From: Actinomycetota bacterium
GTDB taxonomy: Bacteria > Actinomycetota > Acidimicrobiia > Acidimicrobiales > Poriferisodaliceae
DNA length: 21,700 bases
Assembly: GCA_002731665.1 (NCBI GenBank)
Contig: PCCJ01000022.1
Span: 1 to 21,700 of the forward strand
Direction of reading: 5' to 3'
The notes beneath the pieces are model-generated. The model was not told the DNA's origin. It ran no database searches and saw nothing but the letters and a program-made list of their open reading frames with translations. The position numbers were made by a program, and so were the translations under genes. Positions 15,035-21,700 of this stretch are shown one piece after another (within the stretch, counting starts at the first letter, position 1; each line of letters begins with the position of its first letter).

Positions 15035-16272
15035 CTACCCCAGACATGATGGAAGCCCTGCAAGCACTAGCTGCTGATCGAGGCATGAGCACAGAAGTTC
15101 TCCTCGAAGCGGTAGCAAATGGTCTTGAGTCGGCATACAAAAAAATGCCTGATTCCTCGCCTGATGCTTACGTAGTGATTGATGAGACTTTCAATATTCA
15201 AGTCATCGCTCAGGAAATTGATGAAGAAGGAACGGTTCTTCAAGAGTGGGATGACACCCCAGAAAATTTCGGCAGAATAGCGGCTCAGACGGCCAGGCAG
15301 GTCCTAGGGCAGCGCATCCGCGAAGTCGAACGCGATATGAAATATGAGGAATACGCTGGACGAGAAGGTGACATTGTTACTGGCATAATTCAGCAAAATG
15401 ATTCCCGATATACTCTGTTAGACCTAGGTCGAGTGGAAGCGCTTTTGCCTCAATCAGAGCAGGTCCCTTATGAGCGACCTGAGCCGAACACGCGTCTGAA
15501 GGCCTACATAGTTGAGGTGCGCAAAACACCAAAAGGTCCGCAAATAGTTGTTTCTCGAACTCACCCGGGACTAATTCGTGAACTATTTAAGCTTGAGGTA
15601 CCAGAAATAAGTGAGGGGATAGTAGAGCTGAAGGCCTGCGCTCGTGAGCCTGGCCATAGAACAAAAATTGCTGTTTGGTCCAATGATTCTAATATTGATC
15701 CTGTAGGAGCTTGTGTTGGTGCTCGTGGTGCCCGAGTTCGACAAGTAGTCAATGAACTGCGCGGCGAAAAAATTGATATCGTCCCATTTTCGGACGATCA
15801 GAATGATTTTGTAGCGAAGGCACTTTCACCAGCCAAAGTCAAAGAGGTGCGATTCCACGAAGTTGATGGAGTGGCAGAGGTCATAGTGCCTGATCATCAG
15901 TTATCACTGGCGATAGGTCGTGAAGGCCAAAATGCTCGTCTGGCTGCTCGCCTAACTGGCTGGAGAATTGATATTAAAAGCGAAACCCAAATTCTTGATG
16001 AAGAAGCTGCCTACGCAGCCGAAGATTGGGCTGAAGGCGAATGGGTTACTGACCCTGACACAGGTGAACAAACTTGGGTGCCAGCAGATGGCAGCGAGGC
16101 TATGACCGCCGGTGAATGGACTGAGGCTGCAGAAGAGCCGCAGCGACAAGAAGAAGAAATCGATAGCAGCGTTGATGAATCAGAGGTAAAAAATGCTGGT
16201 TTAGATGCTGATATTAATGCCAATGAAGTAGTTGAATTAGAAGAAGTCGAAGAAGAGGCCGAAGATAGTTAG
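15031..16272 (+). CDS. nusA: Transcription termination/antitermination factor NusA
   Basis: NusA binds RNA polymerase and nascent RNA, tuning pausing, termination and antitermination. Domains in order: N-terminal polymerase-binding domain (1-105), S1 (about 112-178: GDIVTGIIQQNDSRYTLLDL), KH1 (about 190-255, CVGARGARVRQVVNEL) and KH2 (about 280-320, AIGREGQNARLAARLTGW). The remaining 90 or so residues are a strongly acidic tail with four Trp (333, 338, 349, 363), in place of the proteobacterial AR repeats. Length 413. The start overlaps the rimP stop with GGGAGGAAG ahead. The stop codon lies inside a leader hairpin of infB. Confidence 0.97.
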   Translation: MTTPDMMEALQALAADRGMSTEVLLEAVANGLESAYKKMPDSSPDAYVVIDETFNIQVIAQEIDEEGTVLQEWDDTPENFGRIAAQTARQVLGQRIREVERDMKYEEYAGREGDIVTGIIQQNDSRYTLLDLGRVEALLPQSEQVPYERPEPNTRLKAYIVEVRKTPKGPQIVVSRTHPGLIRELFKLEVPEISEGIVELKACAREPGHRTKIAVWSNDSNIDPVGACVGARGARVRQVVNELRGEKIDIVPFSDDQNDFVAKALSPAKVKEVRFHEVDGVAEVIVPDHQLSLAIGREGQNARLAARLTGWRIDIKSETQILDEEAAYAAEDWAEGEWVTDPDTGEQTWVPADGSEAMTAGEWTEAAEEPQRQEEEIDSSVDESEVKNAGLDADINANEVVELEEVEEEAEDS

Positions 16273-16381
16273 CGGCGTGGGCCGCCTAAGCCTGTAACGT
16301 GGCACTGGGCAGTCCATCCATCTGTCGGCCGGTGGCCGTTGTCGTTGACTAGAAATAGTCGATAACAACGAACTGCTTAGG
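16269..16381 (+). promoter_or_regulatory. Structured, possibly switching leader between nusA and infB
   Basis: Four pairings fill this gap. (a) TTAGCGGC (16269-16276) with GCCGCCTAA (16281-16289), one bulged C, overlapping the nusA stop. (b) CCTAAGC (16285-16291) with GCTTAGG (16375-16381), a long-range helix that excludes the outer part of (a). (c) CGGCC-GGT-GGCCG (16326-16338). (d) GTTGTCGTTGACTA (16338-16351) with TAGTCGATAACAAC (16356-16369), capped by a GAAA tetraloop, with one mismatch and two G-U pairs. No T run follows any stem. An attenuator, processing signal or protein-binding leader is possible. The ylxR gene usual here is absent. Confidence 0.5.
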
Positions 16382-16415
16382 TCGATGAACCTGCCCACTA
16401 GAATGAGGAACGCGC

Positions 16416-19310
16416 TTGCCCAAGAATCCCAGGGTCTACGAACTTGCAAGAGAATTAGGTCTATCTAACAAGGAGACCCTTGATCTTTGTGACGCGCTTG
16501 GAATTGGCGTAAAGAGCCATTCTTCTAGTGTCCAAGAAGCTCAAGCCGACCGCGTCCGTCGAAAAGCGGATCGTGAAGGACTAATTCGAGCACAGCAACC
16601 CCAAGAAGAAGATGAACAACCAAAGCCGGCGAAAAAGAAAGCGCCCGTCAAGAAGGCGGTAGCGAAGAAGGCTCCAGCCAAGAAAGCTCCAGCTAAGAAG
16701 GCCCCAGCTAAGAAAGCTGCCCCGGTAGAGAATGCTGAAGTTCTTGAGGACTCGGCGATTGGTGATTCTACTGAATCACCAAAACCAGGTGCGAAGTTGG
16801 CGCCAGCTAGCACGGTAAGTCCCTCGTCTCCAAAGGATGACGAACCAGCTAATGATGATTTGAAAGAAAATTCTGCGGCTAAGGGAGCAGCGCCTAAAAG
16901 ACCATTGCCTCCGCCACCGCGCAATATGCCACCACCTCGACCTCTTGTAACTTCGAGTGGGCAAGAGTCCGTAAAGTCGCGTCCTTCAGAAGATGCACCC
17001 GTGCCTGACGCCGAGGCAGTGATGCCAGATGCAACTGAAGTCGCAGCGTCGCCCTCAAAAGAAGAAGCTGCTGTAAAGGCTAGTGCTGCAGAAGCATCAC
17101 CCGAGATCGGTACTCAGCCGGTGTCGCCTCCCCGGATGCCTGCTCCTCCTAAGTCAGTTAATGGAAAACCTATTCCGCCGCCTCCTACAAAACCTCGTTC
17201 TGTTACCGGCAAAGCTATTCCGCCTCCGCCAGGCCCTCCTCGATCGCGAACAGCAAGTAAACCATCGGGTTCACCTGCTGGGCGGGGAGCCAGTGCTCCT
17301 AGAGGCGGTCCAGCACGACCTGGTGCTGCTCCTGGCGGCCCAGCTCGACCTGGTGCTGCTCCTGGCGGCCCAGGAGGGCGCCCAGATGATCGTGGTGGTC
17401 CAGGAGGACGCCCAGGAGGTGGCCGCGGCGGTCCGCAGCAGCGTCGAGGACGTAAACAGAAGCGGCGTAGACGGCAAGTCGAAGAGTTGCAGCCCCAACA
17501 AGCTGCTGCTTACACCCCTGTTGATGCTCCGGTGCCTGAAGGGGAAGTGCTAATAGAGCGTGGCTCGACTGCACAAGAGGTAGCTAGTAGGCTAAATCGT
17601 TCCGCCGCCGACATCGTAAAATTTTTGCTTCAGCAAGGTGAGATGGTCACAGCGACTCAGTCTCTCAGCGACGATAATATCGAACTTTTCGCTACGGACT
17701 TAGGAGCGGAAGTTCGACTAATTGATCCGGGAGCGGAGCAAGAGCAAGAAATTCTTAAAACTTTAGATCTAGCTTTTGATCAAGATAGTGAAGAAGTGAG
17801 GCCTCCGGTTATCACCGTAATGGGACACGTCGATCACGGTAAGACTCTGTTACTTGATCGGATCAGATCTGCAAATGTTATTGCGGGTGAAGCAGGCGGT
17901 ATTACCCAGCACATCGGTGCGTATCAGATCTCTCGAAATGGTCAATCATTGACGTTTATTGACACTCCTGGTCATGAGGCCTTCACGTCTATGCGTGCCA
18001 GGGGAGCGAAGGCTACTGATATTGTCATACTCGTAGTGGCGGCTGATGACGGAGTGATGCCTCAAACTCTTGAGGCGATCGATCATGCGAGGGCCGCCGA
18101 GGTTCCAATAATCGTTGCGATCAATAAGATGGATCGCGAGGGAGCAGATCAAAATCGTGTTCTAGCTCAACTGGCAGAGCGAAACCTAATTCCTGAGTCA
18201 TACGGTGGAGATGTAATTACAGTTCCTTTGTCTGCTATGACTGAGGAAGGAATAGATGATCTTCTCGATCAGATAGTTCTTGTAGCAGAGGTCGAAGAAT
18301 TAACTGCTGGATCACAGGGTCGGGCATTGGGCACTGTTCTTGAATCTAATCTTGATAAGGGACGTGGCCCAGTTGCCACAGTACTTGTGCAGCAAGGAAC
18401 TTTGTCTGTCGGAGATCCTATGGTTGCAGGAGCTGCATGGGGTCGAGTTCGAGCTATGACAGATGCGCTCGGTAATCAATTGAAACAAGCAGGTCCATCT
18501 ACTCCAGTCGAAGTTTTAGGATTATCTGAAGTTCCGCGCGCAGGTGACATGTTCACCGTTGCGCCAGATGAAAAAACTGCAAGTAAAGTTGCAGACACCA
18601 GAGAACACTGGCAGAGACAAGCCAGTATGGCGGGAGTTAGCGCTGCAGGTGGCGGAGCCAAACTTGAAGATATCTTTAAGCAGATTCAAGCTGGTGAAGC
18701 CGCAACTCTTAACTTGGTTCTCAAAGCTGATGTGCATGGCTCTTTAGAAGCAGTTACGGAAAGCCTTCGTAAGCTGGAAAGACCTGAAGTCAAGTTGGCT
18801 TTCGTAAGCCGTGGAGTAGGTGGAGTTAATGAAAACGATATTCAACTTGCTATGGCTTCGAACGCAACAATTCTAGGATTCAATGTTAGGCCTGATCGAA
18901 AGGCGAGGCAGCTAGCTGAGTTCGAAGGCGTAGAAATCCGTCTTTATGAAATCATTTACAAGCTTCTCGAAGACATTGAGAATGCAATGCTCGGAATGTT
19001 GACGCCGGAATTCGAAGAGATTGTTACGGGCGAAGCGCATGTTCGTCAGGTATTCCGAATCTCGGGAGTGGGCCCAATAGCTGGTTGTGTCGTTGAAAAT
19101 GGCACCATTGCAGACAAAGCCAAAGTCAGATTCTTGAGACAAGGTACGATAATTTGGAAGGGGCAAGTTAAGTCGCTTCGGCATTTCCAAGATCAAGTAG
19201 CTTCGGTAGCCTCAGGCATGGAATGCGGCATAGGTCTTTCAGACTTTACTGATCTGAAAGAGGGCGATATCATTGAGACTTACGATGAGAAAGAGATACC
19301 TCGAACCTAG
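16416..19310 (+). CDS. infB: Translation initiation factor IF-2
   Basis: IF2 is the GTPase that delivers initiator tRNA and joins subunits. The start must be TTG 16416, since an in-frame TGA lies at 16404-16406 with no other start between; GAGGAA (16405-16410) is the ribosome binding site. The N terminus has an IF2_N subdomain ([19 protein letters not shown]). A low-complexity linker follows, with KKAPA repeats, PPPP segments and tandem [10 protein letters not shown], then a second IF2_N (about 375-435). G-domain motifs are GHVDHGKT (470-477), DTPGHE (516-521) and NKMD (570-573). Domains II, III and IV continue to EKEIPRT. At 964 residues it fits long actinobacterial IF2. Confidence 0.98.
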   Translation: MPKNPRVYELARELGLSNKETLDLCDALGIGVKSHSSSVQEAQADRVRRKADREGLIRAQQPQEEDEQPKPAKKKAPVKKAVAKKAPAKKAPAKKAPAKKAAPVENAEVLEDSAIGDSTESPKPGAKLAPASTVSPSSPKDDEPANDDLKENSAAKGAAPKRPLPPPPRNMPPPRPLVTSSGQESVKSRPSEDAPVPDAEAVMPDATEVAASPSKEEAAVKASAAEASPEIGTQPVSPPRMPAPPKSVNGKPIPPPPTKPRSVTGKAIPPPPGPPRSRTASKPSGSPAGRGASAPRGGPARPGAAPGGPARPGAAPGGPGGRPDDRGGPGGRPGGGRGGPQQRRGRKQKRRRRQVEELQPQQAAAYTPVDAPVPEGEVLIERGSTAQEVASRLNRSAADIVKFLLQQGEMVTATQSLSDDNIELFATDLGAEVRLIDPGAEQEQEILKTLDLAFDQDSEEVRPPVITVMGHVDHGKTLLLDRIRSANVIAGEAGGITQHIGAYQISRNGQSLTFIDTPGHEAFTSMRARGAKATDIVILVVAADDGVMPQTLEAIDHARAAEVPIIVAINKMDREGADQNRVLAQLAERNLIPESYGGDVITVPLSAMTEEGIDDLLDQIVLVAEVEELTAGSQGRALGTVLESNLDKGRGPVATVLVQQGTLSVGDPMVAGAAWGRVRAMTDALGNQLKQAGPSTPVEVLGLSEVPRAGDMFTVAPDEKTASKVADTREHWQRQASMAGVSAAGGGAKLEDIFKQIQAGEAATLNLVLKADVHGSLEAVTESLRKLERPEVKLAFVSRGVGGVNENDIQLAMASNATILGFNVRPDRKARQLAEFEGVEIRLYEIIYKLLEDIENAMLGMLTPEFEEIVTGEAHVRQVFRISGVGPIAGCVVENGTIADKAKVRFLRQGTIIWKGQVKSLRHFQDQVASVASGMECGIGLSDFTDLKEGDIIETYDEKEIPRT
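16665..16709 (+). repeat. 15-bp tandem repeat (KKAPA) in infB
   Basis: Three units of AAGAARGCYCCAGCY, plus a partial fourth, encode Lys-Lys-Ala-Pro-Ala in the basic linker of IF2. The units differ only at third positions. Confidence 0.75.
17311..17370 (+). repeat. 30-bp tandem duplication in infB
   Basis: Two adjacent 30-base units (17311-17340 and 17341-17370) differ at one base (CAGCACGACC against CAGCTCGACC). They encode a duplicated [10 protein letters not shown] segment in the IF2 linker, indicating a recent in-frame duplication. Confidence 0.9.
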
Positions 19311-19342
19311 GGTTTGTAGGACTTTTCGGACGAATTCTGCTT

Positions 19343-19735
19343 GTGAATCAGCGTCGTAACAAACCTGTCAGGAGAGGCGGACCTAAATATGCCCGTACTG
19401 ATCGTGTCAAGGAACTCATTCGAGAAATCGTTGCTACCGAAATAGAACGTATGGGTGATGAACGCCTCTTCTCGGTAGCTATTACTGGAGCTGATGTCGA
19501 TAATGAGTTGGCAAAAGCGATTGTTTATTTTGACGTGTTAGATGAAGAAGATCTGCCCACTGCACAACTTGCGCTCGATGAAAATCGTTATCGATTTCAA
19601 AAGGCATTCGGAGAAGGCACGAGAATGAGACGTACGCCGAGATTTGAGTTTCAATTAGATGCCTCAATTGGTGGAGCAAGCAGAATAGAAAAAATTCTGG
19701 GCGACATTAAGGCAAGTGAGCAAGAAAGTAATTAA
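19343..19735 (+). CDS. rbfA: Ribosome-binding factor A
   Basis: RbfA binds the 30S near the 5' helix of 16S rRNA during late assembly and cold adaptation. The KH-like fold is visible: RTDRVKELIREIVATEIERM, RLFSVAITGADVDNELAKAIVYFDVL, and the later RFQKAFGEGTRMRRTPRFEFQLD with SRIEKIL. Length 130 residues is normal. The GTG start at 19343 has a poor Shine-Dalgarno sequence, and the first 17 basic residues precede the usual core, so the true start is less certain than the gene. The stop abuts the TTG of truB with no gap. Confidence 0.95.
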   Translation: MNQRRNKPVRRGGPKYARTDRVKELIREIVATEIERMGDERLFSVAITGADVDNELAKAIVYFDVLDEEDLPTAQLALDENRYRFQKAFGEGTRMRRTPRFEFQLDASIGGASRIEKILGDIKASEQESN

Positions 19736-20602
19736 TTGGCCCGAAGAAAACCATCTACGGTCCACGGGATGCTGGTCATAGACAAATCATCCGGGGTCAC
19801 TTCTCATGATGTTGTCTCAATGCTAAGGAAAAGGTTAGGTGAGCGGAGAATCGGCCATGCTGGAACTTTAGATCCATCAGCAACCGGCGTTTTGATTATT
19901 GGAGTAGGGAAGGCAACCCGACTCATGCGTTTCGCTACTGCCTCGGCTAAGACATATGAAACTGAGATAGTGTTTGGTGCCGAAACTGACACTCTTGATG
20001 CGGATGGCGAAGTTGTACTCCGACACAAAATGTCTTTCTCTGGTGACGATTTGTTGAACGCAGCAATGAAATTTTTGGGCGAGATAAATCAAATCCCGCC
20101 GATGGTATCTGCGCTGAAGGTCGGTGGACGACGGTTACACGAACTAGCTCGTGAGGGAATTGAGATTGAGCGTGAAGCTAGGAAAGTAAGAATCGACCGG
20201 TTTGACTTAACTCCAACTGAAAATCCGTTGGTATGGAAGGCCTTAGTGGTCTGTGGCCCCGGGACATATGTCAGATCTCTCGGAGCCGACCTAGGAAAGG
20301 CTCTGGGCGGAGGAGCGCATATTACTAACTTACGGCGTACCGCTAGTGGATCCTTTACTATCGCAGAAGCAGGGCCGGTGGATGAGGCCGAACTTAAACC
20401 AGTTGGTGAGATGGTTAGATCGATGGCTCGCCTGGTGTTAGATGACTCTGATGTAGCAAAAGTACGAAATGGCGCTCGGCTTCCGAGCGACATGATGCTT
20501 GGTGAGGGTCCCTGGGCGTTGTTTGATGAGTATGGCGAACTAGTTGCCGTTCACGAGCGAATCGAAGGGTTTGTTAAAGTAGGTGTCGTGCTCCCGGTAT
20601 AA
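19736..20602 (+). CDS. truB: tRNA pseudouridine(55) synthase TruB
   Basis: TruB makes pseudouridine 55 in the T loop of tRNAs and acts as a tRNA chaperone. The start is TTG 19736, directly after the rbfA stop; it yields HGMLVIDKSSGVTSHDVV, matching the family N terminus. ATG 19769 would cut that motif. The catalytic Asp46 is in RRIGHAGTLDPSATGVLIIGVG. Further motifs are AKTYETEIVFGAETDTLDADG, QIPPMVSALKVGGRRLHELAREG and GTYVRSLGADLG. A C-terminal PUA-like segment is present. Length 288 residues. Confidence 0.97.
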   Translation: MARRKPSTVHGMLVIDKSSGVTSHDVVSMLRKRLGERRIGHAGTLDPSATGVLIIGVGKATRLMRFATASAKTYETEIVFGAETDTLDADGEVVLRHKMSFSGDDLLNAAMKFLGEINQIPPMVSALKVGGRRLHELAREGIEIEREARKVRIDRFDLTPTENPLVWKALVVCGPGTYVRSLGADLGKALGGGAHITNLRRTASGSFTIAEAGPVDEAELKPVGEMVRSMARLVLDDSDVAKVRNGARLPSDMMLGEGPWALFDEYGELVAVHERIEGFVKVGVVLPV

Positions 20603-20676
20603 AAATTCAGATTCTGGATCTTATACATTGCCGATGAGGTCGCCGTAGGAACTATGTCCGGGTAGCTTTATAGATC

Positions 20677-21621
20677 GTGGAAATTATTCGTGATATGGCA
20701 TGGTCTCCTGCACTCACTCACGGCAGTGTGGTGACAGTTGGCGAATATGATGGCGTGCACCGTGGGCATCGAACTGTTGTGTCGGAAATGCACAGGATGG
20801 CAGCCGAGAGAGGCTGCGCAACGGCGGTAGTTACTTTCGACCGACACCCAGCAACTATTGTTCGTCCGGACTCAGCGCCGCTTTTGTTGTGCGATTTAGA
20901 GCATAAACTTGAGCTTTTGTCTGAAACGGGAGTGGACTACACAGTAGTTGTGGAATTCTCTAAAGAGCAGTCTGAAGTTCCTGCAGAGGCTTTTGCGAAG
21001 CAAGTGTTAGTTAATTGTTTGCAGGCAAGAGCTGTGGTGGTCGGTGCTGATTTTCACTTCGGTAAAGGGCGTAAGGGTAATGTCCAAACTCTTCGAGAAG
21101 TTGGACAAAAACATGATTTTGAAGTTGTAGGCCTTCCGCTGGTGAAACAAATAACTGGAGACGGTGAAGTGATTTCATCTACTTCTATTCGAGGAGCATT
21201 GAGTAATGGAGATGTTGAGAAAGCTCACCGCCTACTAGGTCGCCCATTCGAAGTCAGAGGTATAGTTACTTCTGGTGACCGGCGTGGCAGAACAATTGGA
21301 TTTCCAACAGCGAATTTGCCGACCACGTCGGATCTTCAAGTACCGCAGGATGGTGTCTATGCAGCTTGGTACCAGCGCCCTGACGGTAGCCAATACCCCG
21401 CTGCTGTAAATGTAGGAAAACGACCTACATTTTATGATTTTGCGGAGAGATCATTGATAGAAGCCCATTTAATTGGCTTCCGAGGTGATCTTTATGATGA
21501 ACCAGCGAAGGTCAAATTTATGTGCAGGCTTAGAGGCGAAAAGCGTTTTGATGGCCCTGAAGATCTAAAAAACCAGTTAAAAAGGGACGTTGAGGAAGCG
21601 TCTAAGATTCTTTCTGAGTAA
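20677..21621 (+). CDS. ribF: Bifunctional riboflavin kinase / FAD synthetase RibF
   Basis: RibF phosphorylates riboflavin to FMN and adenylates FMN to FAD. The N-terminal nucleotidyltransferase domain has GEYDGVHRGH (residues 22-31) and ISSTSIR (166-172), with VVGADFHFGKGRKGN between. The kinase domain begins near 188, with the loop SGDRRGRTIGFPTANL (199-214) and later VNVGKRPTF and EAHLIGFRGDLY. Length 314 residues. GTG 20677 leaves a normal 18-residue lead before VVTVG; an ATG at 20695 is a possible alternative. Neither has a clear Shine-Dalgarno sequence. It is 74 bases from truB, in the standard truB-ribF-rpsO order. Confidence 0.97.
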   Translation: MEIIRDMAWSPALTHGSVVTVGEYDGVHRGHRTVVSEMHRMAAERGCATAVVTFDRHPATIVRPDSAPLLLCDLEHKLELLSETGVDYTVVVEFSKEQSEVPAEAFAKQVLVNCLQARAVVVGADFHFGKGRKGNVQTLREVGQKHDFEVVGLPLVKQITGDGEVISSTSIRGALSNGDVEKAHRLLGRPFEVRGIVTSGDRRGRTIGFPTANLPTTSDLQVPQDGVYAAWYQRPDGSQYPAAVNVGKRPTFYDFAERSLIEAHLIGFRGDLYDEPAKVKFMCRLRGEKRFDGPEDLKNQLKRDVEEASKILSE

Positions 21622-21649
21622 AACTTCATGACAATAGGACCGGACATTT

Positions 21650-21678
21650 TTAGTTTCTTAGATATTCACTGCTATGAT
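21650..21678 (+). promoter_or_regulatory. Candidate promoter for the gene beyond the window (expected rpsO)
   Basis: TGCTATGAT (21670-21678) is an extended -10 element, with TTAGTT (21650-21655) as a weak -35 17 bases upstream. It follows ribF and points out of the window, where rpsO usually lies. The octamer TATGATGT is shared with the candidate rpsP promoter at 1488. Confidence 0.42.
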
Positions 21679-21700
21679 GTTTAGCGGTGTGTTTTACTCA

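Noticed and set aside
16541..16924. Long reverse open frame opposite the infB linker
   Set aside because: It is a mirror of the Lys/Ala/Pro low-complexity coding sequence; composition explains its length.
17083..17553. Forward 156-codon frame inside infB
   Set aside because: Leu-rich out-of-frame reading of the Pro/Gly/Ala linker, fully inside a clear gene.
20603..20676. Promoter between truB and ribF (TATACA at 20622)
   Set aside because: No -35 at suitable spacing and the gap is only 74 bases; read-through from truB is simpler.
1..21700. Mobile elements, prophage or CRISPR
   Set aside because: No transposase, direct-repeat spacer array or phage gene is visible; XerC is the only recombinase and sits in its normal housekeeping place.

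Overview
The window is a dense run of housekeeping genes from an actinobacterium with unusually low G+C (roughly mid-40s percent by eye). The gene order ffh-rpsP-khpA-rimM-trmD-rplS / xerC-rpsB-tsf-pyrH-frr-cdsA-dxr-rseP-ispG-rimP-nusA-infB-rbfA-truB-ribF is the classical actinobacterial chromosomal core. Ala/Glu-rich tails on S16 and S2, a Lys/Pro/Gly-rich IF2 amino terminus and a small reverse-strand CxxC...HxxC protein also fit Actinomycetota. The low G+C, short gaps and gene losses suggest a streamlined, possibly marine Acidimicrobiia-like lineage. That placement is inference.

Layout. (1) 1-4011: SRP GTPase ffh (first codons cut by the window edge), then a tightly coupled ribosome and tRNA maturation operon (rpsP, khpA, rimM, trmD), then rplS with its own leader. 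(2) 4012-4522: a small island where the order usually carries lepB, rnhB, yraN, comM and dprA. Here it holds only two tiny reverse-strand genes: a CxxC/HxxC protein of 70 residues and a 36-residue single-span membrane protein. (3) 4523-8739: xerC, then rpsB-tsf and pyrH-frr, with a structured rpsB leader. (4) 8760-14359: cdsA, dxr, rseP and ispG, the membrane lipid, isoprenoid and site-2 protease cluster. CdsA carries a very long acidic N-terminal extension of about 375 residues. (5) 14360-21621: rimP-nusA, infB (ylxR is missing before it), rbfA, truB and ribF, with strong hairpins in the rimP and infB leaders. The last 80 bases hold a promoter-like sequence probably serving the next gene, expected to be rpsO.

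Functionally the window serves translation (S16, S19-type partner L19, S2, EF-Ts, IF2, RRF, RimM, RimP, RbfA, TrmD, TruB), transcription elongation (NusA), co-translational membrane targeting (Ffh), chromosome dimer resolution (XerC), nucleotide and flavin supply (PyrH, RibF), phospholipid synthesis (CdsA) and the MEP isoprenoid pathway (Dxr, IspG). No insertion sequence, prophage, CRISPR array, tRNA or rRNA was seen. The least-explained material is the small reverse-strand island, the CdsA extension, and the stem-loop leaders before rplS, rpsB, rimP and infB.
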